Below, in pieces: positions 15,405-22,484 of a stretch of 39,429 bases of DNA. This DNA comes from Dysgonomonas sp. 520 (GTDB lineage: Bacteria > Bacteroidota > Bacteroidia > Bacteroidales > Dysgonomonadaceae): positions 43,125-82,553 of the forward strand of contig NZ_QVMP01000026.1 of the NCBI RefSeq assembly GCF_010501095.1. The letters run 5' to 3'. The notes under the pieces are model-generated. The model had not been told where the DNA came from. It saw only the letters and a list, made by a program, of their open reading frames with translations, and searched no databases. A program made the translations under genes and the position numbers. Every line of letters starts with the position of its first letter. The first letter of the stretch is position 1.

Positions 15405-17228
15405 TTAAATTTTATGAGGTCTGGTTGAAAAGTAATCGAATATTAATTTTGCCCTATGTTTTCCTACAACAGATTCAAGTTCTTGTATATCAGATTCTTT
15501 CATTCTTTTTATGCTCTTGTAGTGCTTCAACAATGCTTTTTTGGTTTCGGCCCCGATTCCTTTTATTTTATCCAGTTCGGAAGTCACCTGTCCTTTGCTT
15601 CTTTTATTTCTGTGGAAAGTAATGCCAAATCGGTGAGCTTCGTCACGTAAATGTTGTATAACTTTCAGAGTTTCAGAGTTTTTGTCTAGATATAGTGGAA
15701 TAGAATCTTCCGGATAATATATTTCTTCTAGTTTTTCGGCTATTCCTATAATAGCGATTTTACCGTATAAATCTAATTCTTTCAGAACTTTGCAGGCAAC
15801 GCTAAGTTGACCCTTGCCACCGTCAACAACAATGAGTTGGGGTAGGGGAGAGCCTTCCTCCAAAAGCCGATGGTATCGTCTGTATATAACTTCGGCCATT
15901 GTGGCAAAATCGTTAGGGCCTTCAACCGTTTTTACGTTGAAATGGCGGTAATCTTTTTTCGAAGGTTTAGCCATTTTGAAAACAACACATGCTGAAACCG
16001 GGTTAGTACCTTGTGTGTTGGAATTATCGAAACATTCGATGTGTATTGGCAGATCTTTCAGGTTCAGATCTTTCTGCATTGTTTTCAGTATTCTTGTATT
16101 TTTTTGTTCCGGATTCAGGCTGTCCGATCTTTTCAGTTTATCTATTTTATATTGTTTTACATTCTGCAACGAAAGGTTCAATAACTTCATTTTATCCCCT
16201 TTTTGTGGGATGGTGAATGTTGTATTACTCAGATTGATATCCGGATAATATGGAACTACCGTTTCTTTAGAGTTGCTTTTGAAGCGTTCGCGCATTTCGA
16301 TAATACCCATTCCCAGCAATTCTTCCTTGCTTTCGTTGAGCTTTTTCTTATATTCGAACGTATATGCTTGAGTTATTGCCCCATTATTGAGGTGTAGATA
16401 GTTGATATAAAACGAGTTTTCGTCGTCAATGGCATTGAAAACGTCGATATTGTAGTTTATGTTACTGACAACAGTTGTTTTATTCTTGAAATTTTCGATT
16501 AATTCGTATTTATTCTTTACTACCTGTGCTTCTTCAAATTTCAATTCTGCTGAAAGGTTTTGCATTTCCTCGTACAGAGTTTTGCTCAATATCGAGATAT
16601 TTCCTTTCAGGATTTCTTTTATTTCGCTTACATTTTTATTGTAATCATCAAGACTCTGAAGTCCTTCACATGGTCCGGCACATCTTTTTATATGATATTC
16701 GAGGCATACTTTAAATTTTCCTTGTGCAATGCTTTCCGGTGTAAGACGCAAATTGCATGTGCGTATGGGGTATAATTTGTGTATGGTTTCCAGTAAGGCT
16801 TTTATACTGAGAACCGATGTATAAGGCCCGAAATATTGTGAACCGTCTTTCAATATTTTCCTTGTTTTGAAAATACGTGGAAAATATTCGTTTTTGACGA
16901 CAATAGAAGGGTAGGTTTTGTCGTCTTTAAGCATGATATTGTAGCGTGGTTTGAACTGTTTTATCAGATTATTTTCCAATAAAAAGGTATCTTCTTCCGT
17001 GTCTACAACGATGTATTTAATATCTCTTATTTTATTTACAAGAATACGTGTTTTTACGTTATCCTGAATTTTATTGAAATAAGATGAAACCCGTTTCTTC
17101 AGATTTTTAGCTTTACCTACATATATAAGTTTATTATTTTCATCAAAATACTGGTAACATCCCGGCTTTTGCGGAATATTGTCAATTATATTTTTAAGGT
17201 ACTCTCTGTTTGATGAAAACTTATCCAT
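15405..17228 (-). CDS. uvrC: Excinuclease ABC subunit C
   Basis: 607-residue nucleotide excision repair nuclease. The N-terminal GIY-YIG domain (KPGCYQYFDENNKLIYVGKA) makes the 3' incision; the UVR region (EEMQNLSAELKFEEAQVVKN near 225) contacts UvrB; the RNase H-like domain with IECFDNSNTQGTNPV and VVDGGKGQL makes the 5' incision; and the C-terminal tandem helix-hairpin-helix (IKGIGAETKKALLKHY) binds DNA. The ATG at 17228 was preferred over a TTG at 17243 that would overlap the apt stop codon. The apt stop is 5 bp upstream, so the pair is cotranscribed. The gene contains one copy of TGGGGTAGGGG at 15838-15848. Confidence 0.97.
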   Translation of the reverse strand: MDKFSSNREYLKNIIDNIPQKPGCYQYFDENNKLIYVGKAKNLKKRVSSYFNKIQDNVKTRILVNKIRDIKYIVVDTEEDTFLLENNLIKQFKPRYNIMLKDDKTYPSIVVKNEYFPRIFKTRKILKDGSQYFGPYTSVLSIKALLETIHKLYPIRTCNLRLTPESIAQGKFKVCLEYHIKRCAGPCEGLQSLDDYNKNVSEIKEILKGNISILSKTLYEEMQNLSAELKFEEAQVVKNKYELIENFKNKTTVVSNINYNIDVFNAIDDENSFYINYLHLNNGAITQAYTFEYKKKLNESKEELLGMGIIEMRERFKSNSKETVVPYYPDINLSNTTFTIPQKGDKMKLLNLSLQNVKQYKIDKLKRSDSLNPEQKNTRILKTMQKDLNLKDLPIHIECFDNSNTQGTNPVSACVVFKMAKPSKKDYRHFNVKTVEGPNDFATMAEVIYRRYHRLLEEGSPLPQLIVVDGGKGQLSVACKVLKELDLYGKIAIIGIAEKLEEIYYPEDSIPLYLDKNSETLKVIQHLRDEAHRFGITFHRNKRSKGQVTSELDKIKGIGAETKKALLKHYKSIKRMKESDIQELESVVGKHRAKLIFDYFSTRPHKI

Positions 17229-17232
17229 AGCC

Positions 17233-17763
17233 TTATTTGTCAAATTTTATAAGCGATTTTACTTCTATATCTTTCGGAAACAACTCCATTCCTTTCAAAT
17301 CCTCCAGTTCTATCAAGAAGTTGACATATATTTTCTTCACACCCATTTTCTTTACCAATTTATAAGCAGCAAGCATTGTTCCTCCTGTTGCCAATAGATC
17401 GTCGTGAATCAGAACCACATCATCCTCGTTCAAAGCATCCTTGTGTATTTGAATTGTGTCTAATCCATATTCTTTTTCATAGGTTTCTTCGTATGTATCG
17501 GCCGGTAGTTTTCCCGGTTTTCTGATAGGTATAAATCCTGCATTCATTTCAAGTGCCATGATAGGTCCCATGATGAAGCCTCTTGATTCGATGCCTACAA
17601 CTTTTGTTATACCTTTTCCTTCATACATCTTTTTTAGTTCGAGAGATAACGCCTTCAATATCTCAGGATCTTTGAACATAGTTGTAACATCCTTAAACTG
17701 TATTCCGGGTATTGGAAAATCAGGTATATTTCTGACTGACGATTTTAAATTGTCTAAATTCAT
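17233..17763 (-). CDS. apt: Adenine phosphoribosyltransferase
   Basis: 176-residue type I phosphoribosyltransferase that salvages adenine to AMP using PRPP. The PRPP-binding motif is VLIHDDLLATGGTM near residue 124, and IPDFPIPGIQFKDVT and GIESRGFIMG are specific to Apt. Normal length. It lies directly upstream of uvrC. A 395-bp gap with two parS-like sites separates it from mnmG. Confidence 0.97.
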   Translation of the reverse strand: MNLDNLKSSVRNIPDFPIPGIQFKDVTTMFKDPEILKALSLELKKMYEGKGITKVVGIESRGFIMGPIMALEMNAGFIPIRKPGKLPADTYEETYEKEYGLDTIQIHKDALNEDDVVLIHDDLLATGGTMLAAYKLVKKMGVKKIYVNFLIELEDLKGMELFPKDIEVKSLIKFDK

Positions 17764-17816
17764 TTTTTTTGTCTTTTTATTTTCTAATTATCTTATTTAT
17801 CAATATTTTAAGTTTT

Positions 17817-17832
17817 TGTTCCACGTGTAACA
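17817..17832 (+). promoter_or_regulatory. parS-like site upstream of apt
   Basis: TGTTCCACGTGTAACA: a near-perfect palindrome (one mismatched pair) that matches TGTTTCACGTGAAACA at 14 of 16 positions. It is intergenic and 303 bp from the second site in the same gap. Confidence 0.75.
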
Positions 17833-17851
17833 AGTCTATATTCCATTTCTG

Positions 17852-18004
17852 CTATCTCTCGTTTTCTTCCTTTTTCTTTCCACAATCTTCTTTCTTTATC
17901 TGATGTTCAAGTTTGGAAAGTGGTATAAGATAGGATAAACCAAAATCTAGAACAACTAGAAAAATACCTGTTTGTATTTGTTTCGCCGAAAATATGAGAA
18001 ACAT
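17852..18004 (-). CDS. Possible small membrane protein, 50 residues
   Basis: Not recognised. The ATG-initiated frame encodes a short N-terminus, one hydrophobic segment (TGIFLVVLDFGLSYLIPL) and a strongly charged tail (KKEDCGKKKEENER), the general layout of a single-pass small membrane protein. It overlaps another small frame at 17956-18099 in a different phase, and both lie between two parS-like sites. They could be two small genes, the remains of one frameshifted two-helix gene, or chance. No ribosome-binding site supports it, which means little in this phylum. Confidence 0.3.
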   Translation of the reverse strand: MFLIFSAKQIQTGIFLVVLDFGLSYLIPLSKLEHQIKKEDCGKKKEENER

Positions 18005-18099
18005 GATACAGTGAAAATTATTGCGAAAAGAAAACTTCCTTCAAATATTTTAAGGATAGCTTCGATGTTTACGCTGATCATAATTTCAAGCAGTGTCAT
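17956..18099 (-). CDS. Possible small membrane protein, 47 residues
   Basis: Not recognised. The frame starts MTLLEIMISVNIEAILKIF, has one hydrophobic stretch (GSFLFAIIFTVSCFSYF) and ends in basic residues (RRNKYKQVFF). It overlaps the 50-residue frame at 17852-18004 by about 49 bp in another phase. It is in the mnmG-apt gap on the same strand as both genes, so it could be translated from the same message. Confidence 0.28.
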   Translation of the reverse strand: MTLLEIMISVNIEAILKIFEGSFLFAIIFTVSCFSYFRRNKYKQVFF

Positions 18100-18134
18100 T
18101 CTGTTATATATTGGTTTTTAATAAAATAACAAAT

Positions 18135-18150
18135 TGTTCCACGTGTGACA
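18135..18150 (+). promoter_or_regulatory. parS-like site next to mnmG
   Basis: TGTTCCACGTGTGACA, identical to the site inside polA, in the same orientation. It lies 8 bp beyond the mnmG stop codon. Confidence 0.72.
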
Positions 18151-18158
18151 TTTCAAAA

Positions 18159-20033
18159 TCATCTTCCCAGAAGAACGAGGAGGATGGATATGTCGTTAGG
18201 CGAAATCCCGGGAATTCGACTTGCCTGAGCAATTGTCTCCGGATTTATTTTACTCAATTTTTGACGAGCTTCTGTTGAAAGCGACAAAATACTATTGTAA
18301 TCGAATTTGTTTTTAATTTGAATATTCTCAAGCCTGCTGATTTTGTCGGCTATCATCTGCTCTCTTTTTATATATCCGTCATACTTAATTCTGATTTCGA
18401 CAGCTTCTAGTATTTCTTCTTTTCTGTTTGAAATTTTATTTATCTCTTCATCGAAAGCAGGGATTGAACCTTTAATGTTGTCTATCGTTATTTGCGGACG
18501 TGTAATTAAATCTTTAAGTTTTATTTTCTGCTTCAATGGGCTTGTGCCTAATTTTTCCAGAACAGGATTTATGTATTCAGGCTTTATCGAATATTCGGCT
18601 GTGAAATTATATATACAATCAGTTTCTGCCTTCTTTTCGTTCAAAAGGTTCATTCGTTCGCTTGTTGCTAGTCCTATGTTATAACCCTTTTCCGTCAATC
18701 TGAAATCTGCATTGTCTTGTCTTAGCAATATTCTATATTCTGCTCTTGAAGTGAACATTCTGTAAGGTTCGTCTACACCTTTTGTCACCAGGTCGTCAAT
18801 AAGAACACCTATATATGCTTCGTCTCGTTTTAGTACAAACTCCGTACCACCATGGGTATTTATATGTGCATTGATTCCGGCGATGAGTCCCTGTCCGGCA
18901 GCTTCTTCATATCCTGTGGTTCCATTTATTTGTCCGGCAAAAAACAAATTCTTGATTTGCTTTGTTTCCAACGTATATTTCAACTGTGTGGGATCGAAGA
19001 AATCGTATTCAATTGCATATCCCGGACGATAGATGTGAATGTCTCTGAATGCAGGAACTTTTTTCAATGCTTCAATCTGTGTGTGGAGTGGGAGAGAAGA
19101 CGAAAACCCATTCAGATAATATTCCTGAGTGTTTTCTCCTTCAGGCTCTAAAAATAATTGGTGAGATGTTTTGTCTGCGAAAGTTACAATCTTAGTCTCG
19201 ATGCTTGGGCAATATCTTGGACCAATACTTTTAATTTGTCCGTTATAAAGGGGCGAATCGTCTAATCCATTCCTAAGCGTTTCGTGTACATTTTCGTTCG
19301 TGTATGTTATCCAGCAGCTAACCTGTTTTAGCGGTCTGGGTTTGAAGTCGAGATAAGAAAATTTGTGAAAATCGTTTTCTCCTTTTTGTTCTTCCATTTC
19401 TGAGAAGTGTACGCTTCTACCGTCAATTCTTACAGGTGTACCTGTCTTCATTCTATCAGTTCTGAATCCAATTTCTTTCAGTTGTTCTGTGATTCCGTAA
19501 GATGCAGGTTCGGAGATTCGTCCTCCGGTGATTTGGGCTTTGCCAATATGCAACAATCCGTTGAGAAATGTTCCTGTGGTAAGAATGACCGATTTTGCCG
19601 TGAATTCAACGCCCATTGCTGTGACAACTCCCCCTATGATATTGTTGTTAATGATAAGCGATGTAACGGAGTCTTGCCAGATGAACAAATTGTCGGTGTT
19701 TTCGACTATTTCGCGCCATTTTTCGATAAATTTTGCACGGTCGCTTTGTGCCCTCGGACTCCACATCGCAGGACCTTTCGACCTGTTGAGCATTCGGAAT
19801 TGAATGGCCGTAGTATCGGTGACTATTCCCATTTGACCGCCCAAAGCGTCAATCTCCCTAACAATTTGTCCTTTTGCAATTCCTCCTACCGCAGGATTGC
19901 AACTCATTTGGGCGATTTTGTTCATGTCCATTGTTATCAACAAAGTTTTTGAGCCCATATTTGCCGAAGCTGTCGCTGCCTCACATCCGGCATGACCTGC
20001 ACCAACAACTATTACATCGTAATTGAATTTCAT
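18159..20033 (-). CDS. mnmG: tRNA uridine-5-carboxymethylaminomethyl modification enzyme MnmG (GidA)
   Basis: 624-residue FAD protein that, with MnmE, modifies U34 of tRNAs reading NNA/NNG codons. The Rossmann motif VVGAGHAGCEAA is at the N-terminus, CNPAVGGIAKGQIVREIDALGG follows in two conserved parts, and YGITEQL, AGQINGTTGYEEAAGQGL and FTSRAEYRILLRQDNAD are GidA signatures. The start at 20033 was chosen because MKFNYDVIVVGAGH puts the FAD loop at the usual place; the open frame extends 22 codons upstream without homology. mnmG is next to the origin in many bacteria. A TATTTTTG promoter element lies about 20 bp upstream. Confidence 0.97.
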   Translation of the reverse strand: MKFNYDVIVVGAGHAGCEAATASANMGSKTLLITMDMNKIAQMSCNPAVGGIAKGQIVREIDALGGQMGIVTDTTAIQFRMLNRSKGPAMWSPRAQSDRAKFIEKWREIVENTDNLFIWQDSVTSLIINNNIIGGVVTAMGVEFTAKSVILTTGTFLNGLLHIGKAQITGGRISEPASYGITEQLKEIGFRTDRMKTGTPVRIDGRSVHFSEMEEQKGENDFHKFSYLDFKPRPLKQVSCWITYTNENVHETLRNGLDDSPLYNGQIKSIGPRYCPSIETKIVTFADKTSHQLFLEPEGENTQEYYLNGFSSSLPLHTQIEALKKVPAFRDIHIYRPGYAIEYDFFDPTQLKYTLETKQIKNLFFAGQINGTTGYEEAAGQGLIAGINAHINTHGGTEFVLKRDEAYIGVLIDDLVTKGVDEPYRMFTSRAEYRILLRQDNADFRLTEKGYNIGLATSERMNLLNEKKAETDCIYNFTAEYSIKPEYINPVLEKLGTSPLKQKIKLKDLITRPQITIDNIKGSIPAFDEEINKISNRKEEILEAVEIRIKYDGYIKREQMIADKISRLENIQIKNKFDYNSILSLSTEARQKLSKINPETIAQASRIPGISPNDISILLVLLGR

Positions 20034-20052
20034 TCTTAAATCTTTTTTTGTA

Positions 20053-20060
20053 CAAAAATA
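20053..20060 (-). promoter_or_regulatory. Bacteroidetes-type -7 element for mnmG
   Basis: The minus strand reads TATTTTTG (TAnnTTTG), about 20 bp before the mnmG ATG. A TTGG about 23 bp further upstream could be a weak -33 element. Confidence 0.45.
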
Positions 20061-20327
20061 AGATTTTATATTTAGATGTTTCCAACCTGTTCTTCCCAAG
20101 CTGTATATTTTACTTCTTTTTTCGTTAAATGGATGGGGTGCTGTCTATACACGGCAACGATAAATTTATACATCTGCAACTAAAGATTCCCCATATAAGC
20201 ACACTTGAGAAGTAAAGATATTTTGATACGTTCGCCCTGTTTTTTTATGAAGAAGAAATATATCAGTACTTGTGTAGATTATGCGGATCAGGGGTTGAGA
20301 TAAGTTGGATTAATTTCGACATTTTTC

Positions 20328-20543
20328 GGGTGGAGTTCTGCTCTGCCCCTACAATAATATCTCCTAGTAGGGGCGTAAAATCTTACGCCCGAATATTTGC
20401 ATACATCGGGTGAAAAATTTTTCACCCCTACAACTGTAATTTTATCGTCCCCGTTCTCCGGGGTTTGTAACCTCGGAGTTATTATTTACCGGATTTAAAA
20501 TCCGGATAGTAGCCAAGCATGGGATTGCAAATCCCGTGCGACA
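20328..20543. repeat. Composite hairpin repeat block, copy 1
   Basis: From left to right: a degenerate TGTAGGGG palindrome on the minus strand (20328-20354), GTAGGGGCGTAAAATCTTAC GCCC (20367-20390), GGGTGAAAAATTTTTCACCC (20408-20427) and then three successive hairpins at 20449-20543 built on GGGGTTTGTAACC, CCGGATTTAAAATCCGG and GCATGGGATTGCAAATCCC. The triple-hairpin block recurs at 20889-20984 and 28589-28681. In copy 2 the flanking palindromes lie on the other side in inverted order. Confidence 0.8.
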
Positions 20544-20860
20544 ACAAGAATCTAAGCTCTATAGAATAGATCCTTCACTCTGTTCAGAAACAACGTTCGA
20601 GGAGCGAAGGCGACTCAATGACAAAAAGACACTGAGATTTACTTTTGGGACACTCTTGACGACAAAAAAAACAAAGTATCTGCCCTTATTTTGTTCCCCG
20701 TTTTAAAGTTAAAATTTGGGAAAAGATATACTATTGTAGAATACTAAGTTTTTTTGTACCCTTTCAAATGCAGTATTTATCTGTTTTTTGTGATTTTTCT
20801 AAATATTAATTTTTGTGTATAAATATTTTTTTATAGAATTGTATAATAATTATTCATGCG
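20544..20860. other. Gene-free stretch with a degraded family A fragment
   Basis: Positions 20567-20636 contain GATCCTTCACTCTGTTCAG and GGCGACTCAATGACAAAAAG, a degenerate piece of the family A repeat. The remainder (about 20640-20860) is AT-rich and T-rich on the plus strand. I see no gene or RNA in it. Confidence 0.55.
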
Positions 20861-21125
20861 AATCAGTATTTGAGATAAGTTGGATTTTTCCCGTTCTCTG
20901 GGGTTTTTGTAACTCCGGAGTTATTATTTTCCGGATTTTAAATCCGGGTAGTAGCCAAGCATGGGATTGCAAATCCCATGCGACGACAAAATTACAGTTG
21001 TAGGGGTGAAAAATTTTTCACCCGATGTATGTAAATATTTGGGCGTAAGATTTTACGCTCCTCTTTCGAGTAGACCAGAATCTGAAAAACGTCGAAATTA
21101 ATCCGACATTTTTCAAATACTGGTT
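20861..21125. repeat. MITE-like element, family B, containing the triple hairpin (copy 2)
   Basis: The left end AATCAGTATTTGAGATAAGT and the right end, which reads AACCAGTATTTGAAAAATGT on the minus strand, are imperfect terminal inverted repeats about 265 bp apart. Both continue into TYGGATT. Inside are the triple hairpin (20889-20984) and the palindromes GTAGGGGTGAAAAATTTTTC (21000 on) and GGGCGTAAGATTTTACGCTC (21041 on). The same head also occurs singly at 37892-37905 (GAATCAGTATTTGA). No open reading frame. Confidence 0.65.
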
Positions 21126-21171
21126 GGCATTATTTAATACGAACTTTATTCTATGATAAAATTAATTTAAA

Positions 21172-21534
21172 ATGGATTTTCACAAAAACAAACCTATCTA
21201 TATCCAGATTGTGGATATTCTTGCTCAAAAAGTAGTCTCGAAAGAATGGACTAACGAAATGAAAATACCGACGATAAAAGAATTGGCCAAGAGTTTGGAT
21301 GTAAATCATAATACATTGATGCGTTCTCTTGAATATTTGCAGAACGAAAAAATCCTTTTTGCAAAAAGAGGGGTAGGGCTGTTCTTGACACCAGACTCGT
21401 ATGCGAATGCATTGGCTCTTATGCGCAGAAATTTTTATGATACACAGGTTCCCGAATTTTTCGAAACTATGAATACCTTGAAAATAACTTTGGGCGAAAT
21501 GATAGATTTGTATAAGTCGAATAAAAAGAAATAA
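21172..21534 (+). CDS. Short GntR-family transcriptional regulator (YtrA-like)
   Basis: 120-residue protein. A winged helix-turn-helix fills residues 7-75: PIYIQIVDILAQKVVSKEW, then KIPTIKELAKSLDVNHNTLM with the recognition helix, then LQNEKILFAKRGVGLFLT for the wing. A short C-terminal helical tail replaces the large effector domain of classical GntR proteins, as in the YtrA subfamily. YtrA-type regulators usually precede ABC transporter genes; none follows here. The next gene is dapB, 216 bp away with its own promoter, so this looks like an orphan regulator next to a repeat-rich region. Confidence 0.88.
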   Translation: MDFHKNKPIYIQIVDILAQKVVSKEWTNEMKIPTIKELAKSLDVNHNTLMRSLEYLQNEKILFAKRGVGLFLTPDSYANALALMRRNFYDTQVPEFFETMNTLKITLGEMIDLYKSNKKK

Positions 21535-21550
21535 AATTGATGGAGGCATT

Positions 21551-21597
21551 TAGGCTTTTTCGTTTTATTCATCCTGAGTGAAACAAGGGTCTGTGTT
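21551..21597. repeat. MITE-like repeat, family A, degraded fragment
   Basis: GGCTTTTTCGTTTTATTC followed by ATCCTGAGTGAAACAAGGGT matches the left half of the family A copy at 5413-5582 with deletions. It lies just after the GntR gene. Confidence 0.6.
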
Positions 21598-21687
21598 TTG
21601 TACCTTTTGTTACAGTCCCTCTACCAATCACATTAAAATATTCGGGTGTTTGCCCTAACTTCGTTATCTGCAATTCATTTTTTTGCG

Positions 21688-21695
21688 TACATTTG
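21688..21695 (+). promoter_or_regulatory. Bacteroidetes-type -7 element upstream of dapB
   Basis: TACATTTG matches TAnnTTTG, 55 bp before the dapB ATG. It would drive dapB and probably lepB. No clear -33 element. Confidence 0.45.
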
Positions 21696-21750
21696 TGATA
21701 TTTTGGCAGATAATGTAAACTAATTAATTGGAATATTTATAGTAGGATAT

Positions 21751-22467
21751 ATGAAAATAGCATTGATAGGGTACGGAAAGATGGGTAAGACCATAGAGCA
21801 AATAGCTTTACAAAGAGGGCACAGCATTTCGATAATAATTGACGAAAATAATAAAGAAGATTTTGATTCGCCCATTTTCAAGGATAGTGATGTGGCCATC
21901 GAATTCACAGCTCCATCAAGTGCTTTGGCAAATTATATGAAATGTTTCGAGGCTAATGTTCCTGTGGTTTCGGGAACAACGGGTTGGCTGGACAATATTG
22001 ACAAGGTGAAGGAGGCTTGCGAAAAAAACGGACAAACCTTTTTCTATGCTTCAAACTTCAGCTTGGGTGTGAACATATTTTTTGCTTTGAATAAACATCT
22101 CGCAAAGATTATGAATCAGTTTACCGACTACAATGTGAAGATGGAAGAAATACACCATATTCATAAACTTGATGCCCCAAGCGGAACTGCCATTACACTG
22201 GCCGAAGGGATTATTGAAAACGTGGACAGAAAATCTTCGTGGAATCTGGAGGAAGAAAATTCTGCCTCCGATGTGGCAATTCATTGCATACGTGAGGGAG
22301 AAGTTCCCGGTATTCACGAAGTCATGTACGAGTCGGATGTGGATGTGATCAGCATTAAGCACGATGCGAAAAGCCGCAACGGATTTGCTTTGGGTGCTGT
22401 TGTGGCAGCCGAATTTGCTCACAACAAGAAAGGTTTTCTGGGAATGAACGATATGTTGAAATTTTAA
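21751..22467 (+). CDS. dapB: 4-hydroxy-tetrahydrodipicolinate reductase
   Basis: 238-residue NAD(P)H-dependent reductase of lysine and diaminopimelate synthesis. The nucleotide loop is MKIALIGYGKMGKTIE, and the substrate site is EIHHIHKLDAPSGTAITLAE near residue 133, which keeps the catalytic His/Lys signature HHxxKxDxPSGTA. SGTTGW and ASNFSLGVNIF are also DapB blocks. Slightly shorter than the E. coli enzyme, normal for this phylum. It is 17 bp upstream of lepB. In Flavobacteriia, dapB, lepB and a WbqC gene often follow parA-parB; no parAB is seen in this window. Confidence 0.96.
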   Translation: MKIALIGYGKMGKTIEQIALQRGHSISIIIDENNKEDFDSPIFKDSDVAIEFTAPSSALANYMKCFEANVPVVSGTTGWLDNIDKVKEACEKNGQTFFYASNFSLGVNIFFALNKHLAKIMNQFTDYNVKMEEIHHIHKLDAPSGTAITLAEGIIENVDRKSSWNLEEENSASDVAIHCIREGEVPGIHEVMYESDVDVISIKHDAKSRNGFALGAVVAAEFAHNKKGFLGMNDMLKF

Positions 22468-22484
22468 GAATACAACAAAATATT

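Noticed and set aside
20100-21171. CRISPR-like array in the 20-21 kb repeat block
   Set aside because: The repeats are palindromic, of different lengths and not evenly spaced; no cas gene is present.
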